A stretch of DNA of 12,136 bases from Phycisphaerales bacterium (GTDB lineage Bacteria; Planctomycetota; Phycisphaerae; Tepidisphaerales; Tepidisphaeraceae). The notes beneath the pieces were generated by a model. It saw nothing but the letters and a program-made list of their open reading frames with translations. It was not told the DNA's origin and ran no database searches. Both the position numbers and the translations under genes were made by a program. The stretch lies in contig JAQGHP010000524.1 of NCBI GenBank assembly GCA_028288775.1, positions 1 through 12,136 of the forward strand. Reading direction: 5' to 3'. This document shows, in pieces, positions 4,720 through 11,770 of this stretch; position 1 is the first letter of the stretch, and each line of letters begins with the position of its first letter.

Positions 4720-6531
4720 ATGCGAGTTTCCCAAATCGTAAAAGTCCGCCGGGTGGCGGCGGCGGCCGCCGTCGCGGCCTTCGTGCTTTGTACCCAGGCC
4801 CGGGCGCAGGTCTTCGAGCAGGTTCCCGCGGACGCCGCGGCCGTATTCGAAATCAAGGACCTCGGCGGCCTCAATACGAAGGTCGCAAAGATGGCCAAGA
4901 CCTTCGGTCTCGACGAGATCAGCCCCGAGTTCAAGGATCCCCTCGCGTCGCTGCTCGAAAAAGGTCACATGACCAAGGGCATCGATAAATCGCGCGATGC
5001 CGCGCTCGCCGTGTTCGCTCCCGACAAGAAGGGCGATGGGGCGGCGAATGAGCCCGATGCGCTGGCGCTGATTCCGGTAAGCGATTACAAGGCCTTTGTC
5101 GGCAACTTCGAGCCCGCCGACGGCGCTGCTGCCCCCGCGGGCTTGACTGCGGTGAAAGACCCAAACAACCCCTCCGCGACGACATACATCGCCGAGCACG
5201 GCAAATACGCTGCAATGAGCGACAAGAAAGAGCTCCTCTCCCGCAAGGTCGGCCTCAAGCTCACCGCAGCGGTCCGCAAAGAGGCGGACGCCAAGGACGC
5301 CATCTTCTACATCAACATGCCGGCGGTGCGCGACAAGGTGCTGCCGGAAATGAAGGCCAACCGCCAGAAGATGCTCGACGAGGTCGGCAGCAGTCTGGAA
5401 AACAACCCGCAGATGAAACAGTTTGGCCCGGTGATCAAGGTGGTCGTCAACCAGTGGCTGGACTTCGCGCAGAACTTCATGACGGACGCGCAGGCCGTGG
5501 TGTTCAGCCTGAACCTCACGGATGACGGGATGGCGGGCGGCGGGCTGGCGGAATTCGCCCCCGACTCGGAAATGGGCAAGACTGTCGCACAGATGAAGTC
5601 CAACGGCACGCCGCTGCTCGCGGGCCTCCCTGACCGCAAGTATTTCGCCTTTGGCGGCTTTTCGGTCGATCCGGGTGTGACCGGCAAGATGCTCGATCAA
5701 TATGTGGACCCCGTCATCAAGGAACTCAACAAGAGCGGCGGAGACACCGGTAAGCAGATCGCCGACCTGCTCAAGTCGATGAAGGTCATGATGGCCTCCA
5801 CCACGCACTCGGCCTCGGGCTACGTCGTGCCGACGGGGCCGCTGGGGCAGGAGAGCATCGTGCAGGCCGTGACGGTGGTGAACGGAGACGCCGAGAAGAT
5901 TCATGAGTCGTACAAGACCATGCTCGGCGGGATGTCCAAGCTCATGGCGCAGGCGCCCAAGGGCGCAGCCGCCCCCAAGTTCGAAGTCACTCCCGACGCC
6001 AAGACAGTAGACGGGGTGAAGCTCGACTCCTATTCCATGAAGATGGAATTCGACCAGAACGACCCCAGCGCCGCCCAGGCGCAGCAGATGATGGGGATGA
6101 TCTACGGCCCCAACGGCATGGGCGGGAATATGGGCGTCGTGAACGACAAAACCTTGGTTGTCGTGCAGGGTGGTACCGACAAGCTCTTGTCCGAGACGAT
6201 CGCCGCGGCGAAAGCCGGCAAGGACGTGCTGAGCCAGACGCCGGGCGTGAAGTCGGTTTCCGCGCAGCTCCCGGACGGGCGCGTGCTGGAGTATTACGTC
6301 GCGCTCGACAACATCGTGACCAGCGCCGTGAAGTACGCCCAGGGCTTTGGGCTGCAGGTGAAGCTCAAGCTCCCGCAGAACCTTCCGCCGCTGGGCGTTT
6401 CGGCCGGCACGGACGGGCCGTCGGCACGGATGGACGTCTTCGTCCCCGCGCAGACGGTGCAGAGCCTCGTCGCGGCTGGCATCCAGGCCTACACGCAGAT
6501 GCAAAACGGCGGAGGAGCGGGAGGGCTGTAA
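4720..6531 (+). CDS. Large secreted DUF3352-like protein, 603 aa
   Basis: ATG 4720 has a good Shine-Dalgarno (GAAGGAG, 4708-4714) and opens a signal peptide: basic MRVSQIVKVRR, hydrophobic VAAAAAVAAFVLC, then a likely cut in TQARA-QV after residue 29. The mature protein starts FEQVPADAAAVFEIKDLGGL, the pattern of DUF3352-type and related planctomycete proteins, where repeated alpha/beta units start with a 'PAD(A/T)' strand. It is Met- and Lys-rich, with several strand-like blocks (RDAALAVFAP, DALALIPVSDY, QAVVFSLNLTDDGMAGGG, YFAFGGFSVDP, KTLVVVQGGTDKL, ARMDVFVPAQTVQSLVAAGI). The end is Gly-rich (MQNGGGAGGL). No catalytic motif is seen, and the function is unknown. It lies downstream of the sigma/anti-sigma-like genes and may belong to their regulon. 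A 659-codon open frame on the opposite strand is a shadow. Confidence 0.82.
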   Translation: MRVSQIVKVRRVAAAAAVAAFVLCTQARAQVFEQVPADAAAVFEIKDLGGLNTKVAKMAKTFGLDEISPEFKDPLASLLEKGHMTKGIDKSRDAALAVFAPDKKGDGAANEPDALALIPVSDYKAFVGNFEPADGAAAPAGLTAVKDPNNPSATTYIAEHGKYAAMSDKKELLSRKVGLKLTAAVRKEADAKDAIFYINMPAVRDKVLPEMKANRQKMLDEVGSSLENNPQMKQFGPVIKVVVNQWLDFAQNFMTDAQAVVFSLNLTDDGMAGGGLAEFAPDSEMGKTVAQMKSNGTPLLAGLPDRKYFAFGGFSVDPGVTGKMLDQYVDPVIKELNKSGGDTGKQIADLLKSMKVMMASTTHSASGYVVPTGPLGQESIVQAVTVVNGDAEKIHESYKTMLGGMSKLMAQAPKGAAAPKFEVTPDAKTVDGVKLDSYSMKMEFDQNDPSAAQAQQMMGMIYGPNGMGGNMGVVNDKTLVVVQGGTDKLLSETIAAAKAGKDVLSQTPGVKSVSAQLPDGRVLEYYVALDNIVTSAVKYAQGFGLQVKLKLPQNLPPLGVSAGTDGPSARMDVFVPAQTVQSLVAAGIQAYTQMQNGGGAGGL

Positions 6532-6534
6532 GCC

Positions 6535-6701
6535 AAGTAAAAAGGTAAAAGTAGAAAGTCAAAAGTAAAAGGTGAGGACCGTAGGTTTGGCCACGTTTGT
6601 CGGCAAGACCTGGGGTCCTCACTTTTTATTTCCTACTTTTTCCTTTTTACTTCCAAGGTATCTGTCCTCACTTTTTCCTTCTCACTTTCGACTTTTTACT
6701 T
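6535..6701. repeat. AAAGT-type low-complexity inverted repeat, possible terminator
   Basis: An A-rich arm (6535-6571, repeated aagtaaaa units) starts 4 bases after the DUF3352-like gene. A T-rich arm (6622-6701, repeated ctttttact units) follows. Their inner ends form a perfect 9-bp stem, gtgaggacc (6572-6580) with ggtcctcac (6614-6622), extended by A-T and G-T pairs, around a 33-base loop. It could end transcription of the gene upstream. Similar A-rich or T-rich tracts occur at 6813-6841, 8067-8100 and 8440-8484. Confidence 0.72.
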
Positions 6702-6721
6702 CAATTCTGTAATCAGAATTG
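6702..6721. promoter_or_regulatory. 8-bp inverted repeat upstream of the phospholipase D family gene
   Basis: CAATTCTG (6702-6709) and CAGAATTG (6714-6721) form a perfect 8-bp inverted repeat around TAAT. No T-run follows. It lies 65 bases before the GTG start of the next gene, so an operator or a transcript-end hairpin are both possible. Confidence 0.4.
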
Positions 6722-6785
6722 CCGTTCCCTACTCCCGGCGGGCTCTGGCACAATCCCGATCAGCCCGGCGTGGAGGAACTGAATC

Positions 6786-8066
6786 GTGGGATCGAAAAAG
6801 CCAGCCGCCACATTTGCCTTTTTACTTTTCGCTTTTTACTTGTGCATGGCGGGGGGGTGCGCCTCGGACAAGCCTTCTACTTTCTCAATCAAGCTGGATT
6901 ACACGGTTCATGACCCGCAGTTCGCGCAGGTCATGGGCAACCTGCTGGGGCCGCCGCTGGTGGCGGGGAACAAATGTACGACGCTGCGCAACGGCGACCA
7001 GATTTTCCCCGCGATGCTCGACGGCATCCACTCCGCCCAAAAGACCATCACGCTCGAAACCTACATCTACTGGTCGGGAGCCATCGGCCGGGAATTCACC
7101 GACGCCCTCTGCGAGCGCGCACGGGCGGGCGTGAAAATCCACGTGATGCTCGACTGGCTCGGCAGTGAAAGGATCAACCGCGAATTTCTCAAATCCATGA
7201 GGCAGTGCGGCGTCGAGGTGTACGAATACCACCCGTTCCATTGGTGGGACCTCGCCACCTATCGCCAAATCAACAACCGCACACACCGTAAGCTCATGAT
7301 CGTGGACGGCAAGGTCGGCTTCACGGGCGGAGTAGGGATCGCGGACGAGTGGGGCGGCAACGCCCAGGACCCCGACCACTGGCGCGACAACCATTACCGC
7401 ATCGAAGGACCCATCGTCGCGCAGCTCCAGGCGGCTTTCCTCGACAACTGGATGAAGAGCACCGGCGAAGTGCTGGCCGGCGAGAATTATTTTCCGCCGC
7501 TGGCCACGGATGGGAAACTCTGGGCCCAGGTCTTCAAGAGCTCATCGCAGAACGGCAGCGAGAGCATGGAGCTGATGATGCTCCTCTCCATCGCCGCGGC
7601 GGGCGACCACATCCGCATGGAATCCGCCTACTTCGTGCCCGACAGCCTCACACGGCAGCACCTGATCGCCGCCCGCAAGCGGGGCGTGGCGGTCGAGATC
7701 ATCGTACCCGGGTCGCACATCGACGAAAAGGTGGTCCGGCAGGCATCACACGCGACGTGGGGGGAATTGCTCCAGGCGGGCGTCAAAATTTACGAGTACC
7801 AGCCGACGATGTTCCACTGCAAGCAGTTGATCGTGGACGACGCCTGGGTATCGATCGGCTCGTCCAACCTCGACAACCGCTCGTTCCGCCTGAATGACGA
7901 GGCCAACCTCAACGTGCTGGACTCGAAGTTTGCCGCCGAGCAGATCGGGGTATTTGACGAGGACAAACGTCATTCGCACGAGGTCACCTACGAAGAGTGG
8001 CAACACCGCCCGGTGGGCGAAAAGATCTCCGAGCAGTTCGCCAGCATCCTGTCGTGGCTTCTGTAG
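6786..8066 (+). CDS. Phospholipase D family protein, cardiolipin synthase-like lipoprotein
   Basis: The 426-aa product has two HKD motifs: H167-x-K169-x4-D174 in THRKLMIVDGKVGFTGG and H344-x-K346-x4-D351 in FHCKQLIVDDAWVSIGSSNL. These are the paired half-sites of PLD enzymes. Flanking signatures fit bacterial cardiolipin synthases, which join two phosphatidylglycerols to cardiolipin plus glycerol: ITLETYIYWSG (88-98), VKIHVMLDWLGS (116-127), YRIEGPIVAQLQAAFLDNW (204-222), MESAYFVPD (278-286) and LDNRSFRLNDEANL (362-375). It lacks the two N-terminal membrane helices of ClsA. Instead it has a signal sequence ending in MAGGC (Cys25), a plausible lipobox, so it may be a membrane-anchored lipoprotein. 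Residues 10-19 are encoded by the T-rich repeat. The start is GTG 6786 with GGAGGA 8 nt upstream. Another phosphatidyl-transfer or nuclease role cannot be excluded. Confidence 0.88.
   Translation: MGSKKPAATFAFLLFAFYLCMAGGCASDKPSTFSIKLDYTVHDPQFAQVMGNLLGPPLVAGNKCTTLRNGDQIFPAMLDGIHSAQKTITLETYIYWSGAIGREFTDALCERARAGVKIHVMLDWLGSERINREFLKSMRQCGVEVYEYHPFHWWDLATYRQINNRTHRKLMIVDGKVGFTGGVGIADEWGGNAQDPDHWRDNHYRIEGPIVAQLQAAFLDNWMKSTGEVLAGENYFPPLATDGKLWAQVFKSSSQNGSESMELMMLLSIAAAGDHIRMESAYFVPDSLTRQHLIAARKRGVAVEIIVPGSHIDEKVVRQASHATWGELLQAGVKIYEYQPTMFHCKQLIVDDAWVSIGSSNLDNRSFRLNDEANLNVLDSKFAAEQIGVFDEDKRHSHEVTYEEWQHRPVGEKISEQFASILSWLL
6813..6841 (+). repeat. T-rich ACTTTTT repeat inside the signal peptide coding region
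   Basis: The stretch ttgcctttttacttttcgct (6814-6833) and the following ttttactt match the intergenic ctttttactt tracts at 6622-6701 and 8470-8482. Here it is in frame and encodes FAFLLFAFYL, the hydrophobic core of the lipoprotein signal peptide. Confidence 0.7.
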
Positions 8067-8100
8067 AAGTAAAAAAGTGGAAAGTAAAAAGGCGAAAGTG
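8067..8100 (+). repeat. A-rich AAAGT repeat directly after a stop codon
   Basis: Beginning at the first base after the TAG at 8064-8066, the sequence reads aagtaaaaaagtggaaagta and onward in the same style. Its reverse complement resembles the T-rich tract at 8440-8484, so the two could be arms of one inverted element enclosing about 340 bases. Confidence 0.65.
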
Positions 8101-8439
8101 GGAGAACGGCAATTGGCCGAACAGGGATTGCCCCGGCGGCCAATTGCCCATTGCCCATCGCGCGCCAAATTGGGGCAAAAGAGGGGCAATATATCATAAT
8201 ATTGCCACAAATTTAGCTTGCAAAACGATCTGAGAAGGGATCGGAACTGAATTCTCGCAAGTCTTTTAGAGATGGATGTTTGCGCAGAAAAATGTAACCC
8301 GCCGTCCGAGGGCCCATTGCCCATCATTGCCCATGATTGCCCATGATTGCCCCGATTTTGGCCCTTTGCAGAAATGGGCAACGGGGCTTCACCGCCAGGC
8401 ATCGGAAATGGGCGGGTTTGAAAAGTCCGCCGGGCTTGC
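8101..8439. repeat. Non-coding block with ATTGCCC array and inverted repeats
   Basis: No gene is visible here. It holds a perfect 11-bp inverted repeat, ggcaattggcc (8108-8118) with ggccaattgcc (8138-8148). It also has GGCAATAT (8185-8192) with ATATTGCC (8199-8206), and a hairpin cgatc (8226-8230) with gatcg (8239-8243). A tandem 10-bp unit attgcccat(c/g) starts at 8316, 8326, 8336 and 8346, the last copy being degenerate. More ATTGCC copies start at 8127, 8143, 8150 and 8201. The part 8185-8300 is visibly AT-richer than its surroundings. Confidence 0.7.
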
Positions 8440-8484
8440 GACTTTCCCCTTTCTCCTTTGACTTGTCGCCTACTTTTTACTTCC
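8440..8484 (+). repeat. T-rich repeat overlapping the 3' end of trpC
   Basis: The tract contains actttcccctttctcctttg (8442-8461) and tactttttacttcc (8471-8484). On the minus strand its inner end codes for the last residues of TrpC (GSKK) and supplies the TAG stop at 8472-8470. Confidence 0.65.
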
Positions 8485-9285
8485 GAACAGCTCCGCAATT
8501 TTCGCGCCGATGTCGTCGCTGCGCATCAGGCTTTCCCCCACCAAAACCGCCTGCACGCCCGCGTCGGCGAGCTTTTTGATGTCGTCGCGGGTGTTGATCC
8601 CGCTCTCGCTCACCAAAATGCTGCGGTCCTCCACCAGCTCGGCCATGCGCAGCGTCGTGCCCAGGTCAGTCTTGAAGTTCCGCAGGTCGCGGTTGTTGAT
8701 CCCCAAAAGGCTGTAGCTGCGGTGCGGGAAGCCGATGACCGTGTCGCGGACGCGCATGAAATTGTCCAGGTCATGCACCTCGATGAGGCACGTCAGGTTC
8801 ATCTCGGTGGCAAGTATTTGCAGGTCGATCAGCTCGCTCGTCTCCAGACACTCCGCGATCAGCAGCATCGCGTCCGCGCCGCACGCCCGCGTCTCGTAGA
8901 CCTGGTACGGGTCGATGATGAAGTCTTTGCGCAGCACGGGCAGCTTCACCGCGTCGCGCACGGCGTGGATGTATTCGAGCTTTCCTTGAAAATATTTCTC
9001 GTCCGTCAACACGCTCAGGGCGTCCGCGCCGGCCGCGGCGTATTCGGTGGCGATCTTCACCGGATCAAAGTCGGCCCGGATCACTCCGGCGCTGGGCGAA
9101 GCCTTCTTCACCTCGGCGATGAGGTTCACGGGCTTCTTCGTCTTGTGGGAAACCGCATGAAAGAAGTTCCGCGGGCGGCCGAGCGTCGCGATCGTTTCCT
9201 TCAATTGTTCGACCGGAACGCGCACCCGCCGTTCGGCGATTTCCTGGCGTTTGGTTTCGATGATGGTGTCGAGGATCGTGCTCAT
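8470..9285 (-). CDS. trpC: Indole-3-glycerol phosphate synthase
   Basis: The 271-aa product is a full-length TrpC, the enzyme that closes the ring of CdRP to indole-3-glycerol phosphate in tryptophan synthesis. Family landmarks of the TIM barrel appear in order: IAEVKKASPSAG at 56-67 (Glu58, Lys60), ADALSVLTDEKYFQG at 87-101, LPVLRKDFIIDPYQV at 115-129 (catalytic-type Lys120), ADAMLLIAECL at 137-147, CLIEVHD at 166-172 (Glu169), LLGINNRDL at 193-201 (Asn197/198), LVSESGI at 224-230 (Glu227) and AVLVGESLM at 246-254. ATG 9285-9283 fits the family start; AGGG about 8 nt upstream is a modest ribosome binding site. The gene stands alone, with no other trp gene nearby, and is divergent from the protease gene at 9412. 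Confidence 0.97.
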   Translation of the reverse strand: MSTILDTIIETKRQEIAERRVRVPVEQLKETIATLGRPRNFFHAVSHKTKKPVNLIAEVKKASPSAGVIRADFDPVKIATEYAAAGADALSVLTDEKYFQGKLEYIHAVRDAVKLPVLRKDFIIDPYQVYETRACGADAMLLIAECLETSELIDLQILATEMNLTCLIEVHDLDNFMRVRDTVIGFPHRSYSLLGINNRDLRNFKTDLGTTLRMAELVEDRSILVSESGINTRDDIKKLADAGVQAVLVGESLMRSDDIGAKIAELFGSKK

Positions 9286-9312
9286 AGCCGTGCCCTGCCT
9301 GCTCCCGGCCGC

Positions 9313-9340
9313 TTCACTCGGCGCTCGCAGCCACTACAAT
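9313..9340 (+). promoter_or_regulatory. Promoter for the CPBP protease gene
   Basis: TTCACT (9313-9318) and TACAAT (9335-9340) with a 16-bp spacer match the sigma-70 consensus at 4/6 and 5/6 positions. A start near 9347 would give a leader of about 65 nt. Confidence 0.5.
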
Positions 9341-9346
9341 GCCACA

Positions 9347-9384
9347 CCCGCCAAAACCGGGGACCGCCCGCCGCCGTTGGCGGG
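9347..9384 (+). promoter_or_regulatory. Leader inverted repeat
   Basis: CCCGCCAA (9347-9354) and TTGGCGGG (9377-9384) are a perfect 8-bp inverted repeat around 22 bases, starting at the predicted transcription start. The 3' arm touches the purine-rich ggagggag (9383-9390), which is the only SD-like sequence but lies 21 nt from the ATG. Confidence 0.45.
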
Positions 9385-9411
9385 AGGGAGAATGTAGGCC
9401 CGGCTGATTCC

Positions 9412-10398
9412 ATGTCAATCTTAGGCGAAAACGCGCTTTCCCTCCTCATCCCCGCCGTGGCGATGGCGATTTCCGCGGTCGCGATCGTGGCGGCGGGGGC
9501 GCTGCGCCCGTCGACCGTGAGCGGCCCCGATCGCGTCCCGCCGGGCGTGAAACTGTGGCACCTGCTCCTGGTCGCGGGGTGCGGCGTCTTCGTATGGATG
9601 TTCGTCCAGCAGGCGTTCGTTACCGCCAAAATGGCCCCCGCGCCCTCTACCACGACCGCCCCGGCCACCGTGGATCTTTCGCGATTTACCCCCGGCGACT
9701 GGGTGTTCATCGCCAGTGTCCCCGCGCTCGCCGGGGCGATCGTGCTGTTTTTTGGCGACCACGCCGTGGGCGGCCCGAAGCTGATCGAGCGCCTGGGCGT
9801 TGCCCCCCGGCTGCTCCCCCGCGGGATCGCACAGGGTATTTGGGGCGCGGTCGCGATCCTCCCGCCGATGTACCTGGTCATGTTTCTGACCCAGTGGGTG
9901 TACGATCGCCTGCACGTATCCCATCCCGCGGAACATGAACTACTGCATGTGATGGGCGCGGCCCACTCGCGGGCCACCCGGGCGCTGCTGATTCTGGGCG
10001 CGACGGTCGCCGCCCCGTTATGGGAGGAATATCTCTTCCGCGGGCACGTACAGACGATTCTCCGCGCACTGTTCGTGCGGCTCAGCACGCCCCGGCGGCC
10101 TCCACTCGCTCAAATGATCGGCGGTTTTCCCGTCGTTGCGCCGCAGGACCAAGTTCTGCCACTGGCGGACGCGATCGAACCGCCGCGGGTGTGGCAGACG
10201 TGGCTGGCGATGGTGATTACCTCCGGCGGATTCGCGATGGTGCATCCGATGTGGATGTGGCCGCCGATCTTTGTTCTGGCCCTCGGGCTCGGCTACGCGT
10301 ACGAGCGCACGGGCAACCTCTGGACGTCGATGACGATCCACTGCCTGTTCAACAGCGCGTCCACTTATCTCTATCTCACGGGCCTCAATGGCCCTTAA
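9412..10398 (+). CDS. CPBP family intramembrane glutamic metalloprotease
   Basis: The 328-aa product is a multi-span membrane protein with the three motifs of the CPBP (CAAX protease and bacteriocin-processing) family: EEYLFR at 205-210 (motif EExxxR, Glu205, Glu206, Arg210), FAMVH at 274-278 (FxxxH) and HCLFN at 310-314 (HxxxN). Family members cleave prenylated or bacteriocin substrates, or act in immunity or signalling. The substrate here cannot be told. Hydrophobic segments appear near 9-30, 48-70, 97-115, 139-162, 188-204, 264-295 and 305-323. ATG 9412 is the only good start in frame; the open frame upstream to 8458 is the antisense of trpC. The start lacks a properly spaced Shine-Dalgarno. 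It is divergent from trpC and 75 bases upstream of tyrS. Confidence 0.9.
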   Translation: MSILGENALSLLIPAVAMAISAVAIVAAGALRPSTVSGPDRVPPGVKLWHLLLVAGCGVFVWMFVQQAFVTAKMAPAPSTTTAPATVDLSRFTPGDWVFIASVPALAGAIVLFFGDHAVGGPKLIERLGVAPRLLPRGIAQGIWGAVAILPPMYLVMFLTQWVYDRLHVSHPAEHELLHVMGAAHSRATRALLILGATVAAPLWEEYLFRGHVQTILRALFVRLSTPRRPPLAQMIGGFPVVAPQDQVLPLADAIEPPRVWQTWLAMVITSGGFAMVHPMWMWPPIFVLALGLGYAYERTGNLWTSMTIHCLFNSASTYLYLTGLNGP

Positions 10399-10406
10399 GG
10401 CGGCGA

Positions 10407-10435
10407 TTGCCGGGGCGCACGGCGACCTTTAGAAT
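10407..10435 (+). promoter_or_regulatory. Promoter for tyrS
   Basis: TTGCCG (10407-10412), a 17-bp spacer and TAGAAT (10430-10435) give a well-spaced sigma-70 type promoter (4/6 and 5/6 matches). A start near 10442 leaves about 32 nt before the ATG at 10474. No T-box or other leader structure fits in that space. Confidence 0.6.
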
Positions 10436-10473
10436 TCTTCCGCAATCTCAACCTTCAGATCTTCAAAGACAAC

Positions 10474-11685
10474 ATGCCGACAATCGATGATCAACTTCGG
10501 ATGCTCTCCCGCCGGTGCGAGCGGATTCTCAGCGAGTCTGACCTCCGCTCAAAACTCACGCGCAGCGCCGCCACCGGAAATCCGCTGCGCATTAAGCTTG
10601 GCATGGACCCTACCGCGCCGGACGTGACGCTCGGCCATTGCGTGCCGCTGAAGGTCGTGCGGCAATTTCAGGAATGGGGCCACAAGGCCGTCCTCATCAT
10701 CGGCGATTACACCGCCCGCGTGGGCGACCCCACCGGCCGCAACAAGACCCGCCCGCAGCTTACCGGCGAAGAGATCGATTCCAACGCCAAGACCTACGTC
10801 GCCCAAGTCGGCAAGGTGCTGCTGACCGACCCCAAGCATCTCGAGGTCCGCTACAACGGCGAATGGCTCGCGAAGATGGGCCTGGTGGACATCATCCGCC
10901 TCGCCGGCCGGGCGACGGTCGCGCAAATGCTCACGCGCGAGGACTTCGCCAAGCGCTATGCGGACGGCACGGAAATTCGCCTGCACGAAATCCTCTACCC
11001 GCTCTTGCAAGGGTGGGACAGCGTGATGATCGACGCGGACGTCGAAATGGGCGGCAGCGATCAGCTTTTCAATAACCTCGTCGGCCGCGAGTTCCAAAAA
11101 GAGGAGGGGAAGGACGGGCAAGTGGTGGTCGTCACCCCGCTGCTCGTCGGCACTGACGGCGTGAAGAAAATGTCCAAGTCGATGGGCAATTACATTGCCA
11201 TCACCGACCCACCCAGCGGCGAAAAGGGTATTTTCGGCAAGGTGATGTCGTTGCCGGACGCGCTGATGGAAAGTTACTACACGCTGCTGACCGATCTTCC
11301 GCCCGGCGAATTTCAGCCACTGATCCACTCGAGCCCGCGCGACGCGAAGGTGCGGCTGGCCAAGCACCTCATCTCCTGGCTCCATTCCCCCGCCGACGCC
11401 GAAGCGGCGGAGAAGGCGTTCGTCGAACAGTTCAGCAACAAACAAGCGCCGACGGATATGCCCGAAGTTCCACTAGACGGCCCCGGCCCGTTCAAGCTTC
11501 CGCCGTTGCTGGTCAAGGCGGGATTAGCCGCGTCGAATGGGGAAGCCGTGCGAAAGATAAAGGAGGGTGCCGTCGAAGTGGGGGGCGAGCGGGTGACGGA
11601 TCACGTGAAGGAATGGAGCTTCACGCAGCCCGTGGCCGTGCGGCTGGGCAGGCGGTGGGCAAAGCTCGTCCCGGGTCGCTCGTGA
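10474..11685 (+). CDS. tyrS: Tyrosyl-tRNA synthetase
   Basis: The 403-aa product charges tRNA-Tyr with tyrosine in the cytoplasm and has the length of the TyrZ-like bacterial type. The class I Rossmann domain has the 'LGMDPTAPDVTLGHCVPL' segment (42-59), with Thr47 and the HIGH-like box TLGH (52-55). It also has IIGDYTARVGDPTGR (75-89), the tyrosine-site pattern Y175-x3-Q179-x2-D182 in YPLLQGWDS, GGSDQ (193-197), and KMSKS at 232-236. A C-terminal S4 RNA-binding domain covers about 335-400 (LPPLLVKAGLAASNGEAVRK). The first position of the HIGH box is Thr rather than His. The ATG at 10474 fits the family; the upstream cttcaaagacaac has no clear Shine-Dalgarno. The gene has its own promoter and ends 10 bases before an inverted repeat. 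Confidence 0.97.
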   Translation: MPTIDDQLRMLSRRCERILSESDLRSKLTRSAATGNPLRIKLGMDPTAPDVTLGHCVPLKVVRQFQEWGHKAVLIIGDYTARVGDPTGRNKTRPQLTGEEIDSNAKTYVAQVGKVLLTDPKHLEVRYNGEWLAKMGLVDIIRLAGRATVAQMLTREDFAKRYADGTEIRLHEILYPLLQGWDSVMIDADVEMGGSDQLFNNLVGREFQKEEGKDGQVVVVTPLLVGTDGVKKMSKSMGNYIAITDPPSGEKGIFGKVMSLPDALMESYYTLLTDLPPGEFQPLIHSSPRDAKVRLAKHLISWLHSPADAEAAEKAFVEQFSNKQAPTDMPEVPLDGPGPFKLPPLLVKAGLAASNGEAVRKIKEGAVEVGGERVTDHVKEWSFTQPVAVRLGRRWAKLVPGRS

Positions 11686-11695
11686 AATGAGCCAT

Positions 11696-11766
11696 GTAGG
11701 GTGGGTGTACTCGCCCACCATTTTGCTTGGGCGACGGGAATCGGTGGGCGAGTACACCGACCCTAC
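11696..11766. repeat. Dispersed inverted repeat, copy 2
   Basis: Arms 11696-11719 and 11743-11766 are 24-base reverse complements with one mismatch around a 23-base loop. They are the same element as at 3689-3762. It starts 10 bases after the tyrS stop and may serve as its transcript end. Confidence 0.88.
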
Positions 11767-11770
11767 ATGC

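Noticed and set aside
4525..6504. 659-codon open frame on the minus strand opposite the DUF3352-like gene
   Set aside because: It is the antisense of a gene with a signal peptide and Shine-Dalgarno site. Its product is rich in His, Arg and Leu, typical of antisense high-GC frames, with no recognisable domain.
8316..8355. CRISPR array
   Set aside because: The repeat unit is only 10 bp with no spacers and no cas genes in the window; it is a tandem simple repeat.
8458..9411. Open frame joining the antisense of trpC to the CPBP protease as one 646-aa protein
   Set aside because: The upstream part is the exact antisense of a well-conserved TrpC. The protease has its own ATG and a promoter at 9313-9340.
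10549..11445. 298-codon minus-strand frame inside tyrS
   Set aside because: Antisense of a conserved housekeeping gene; no domain and His/Asp/Gly-rich shadow composition.
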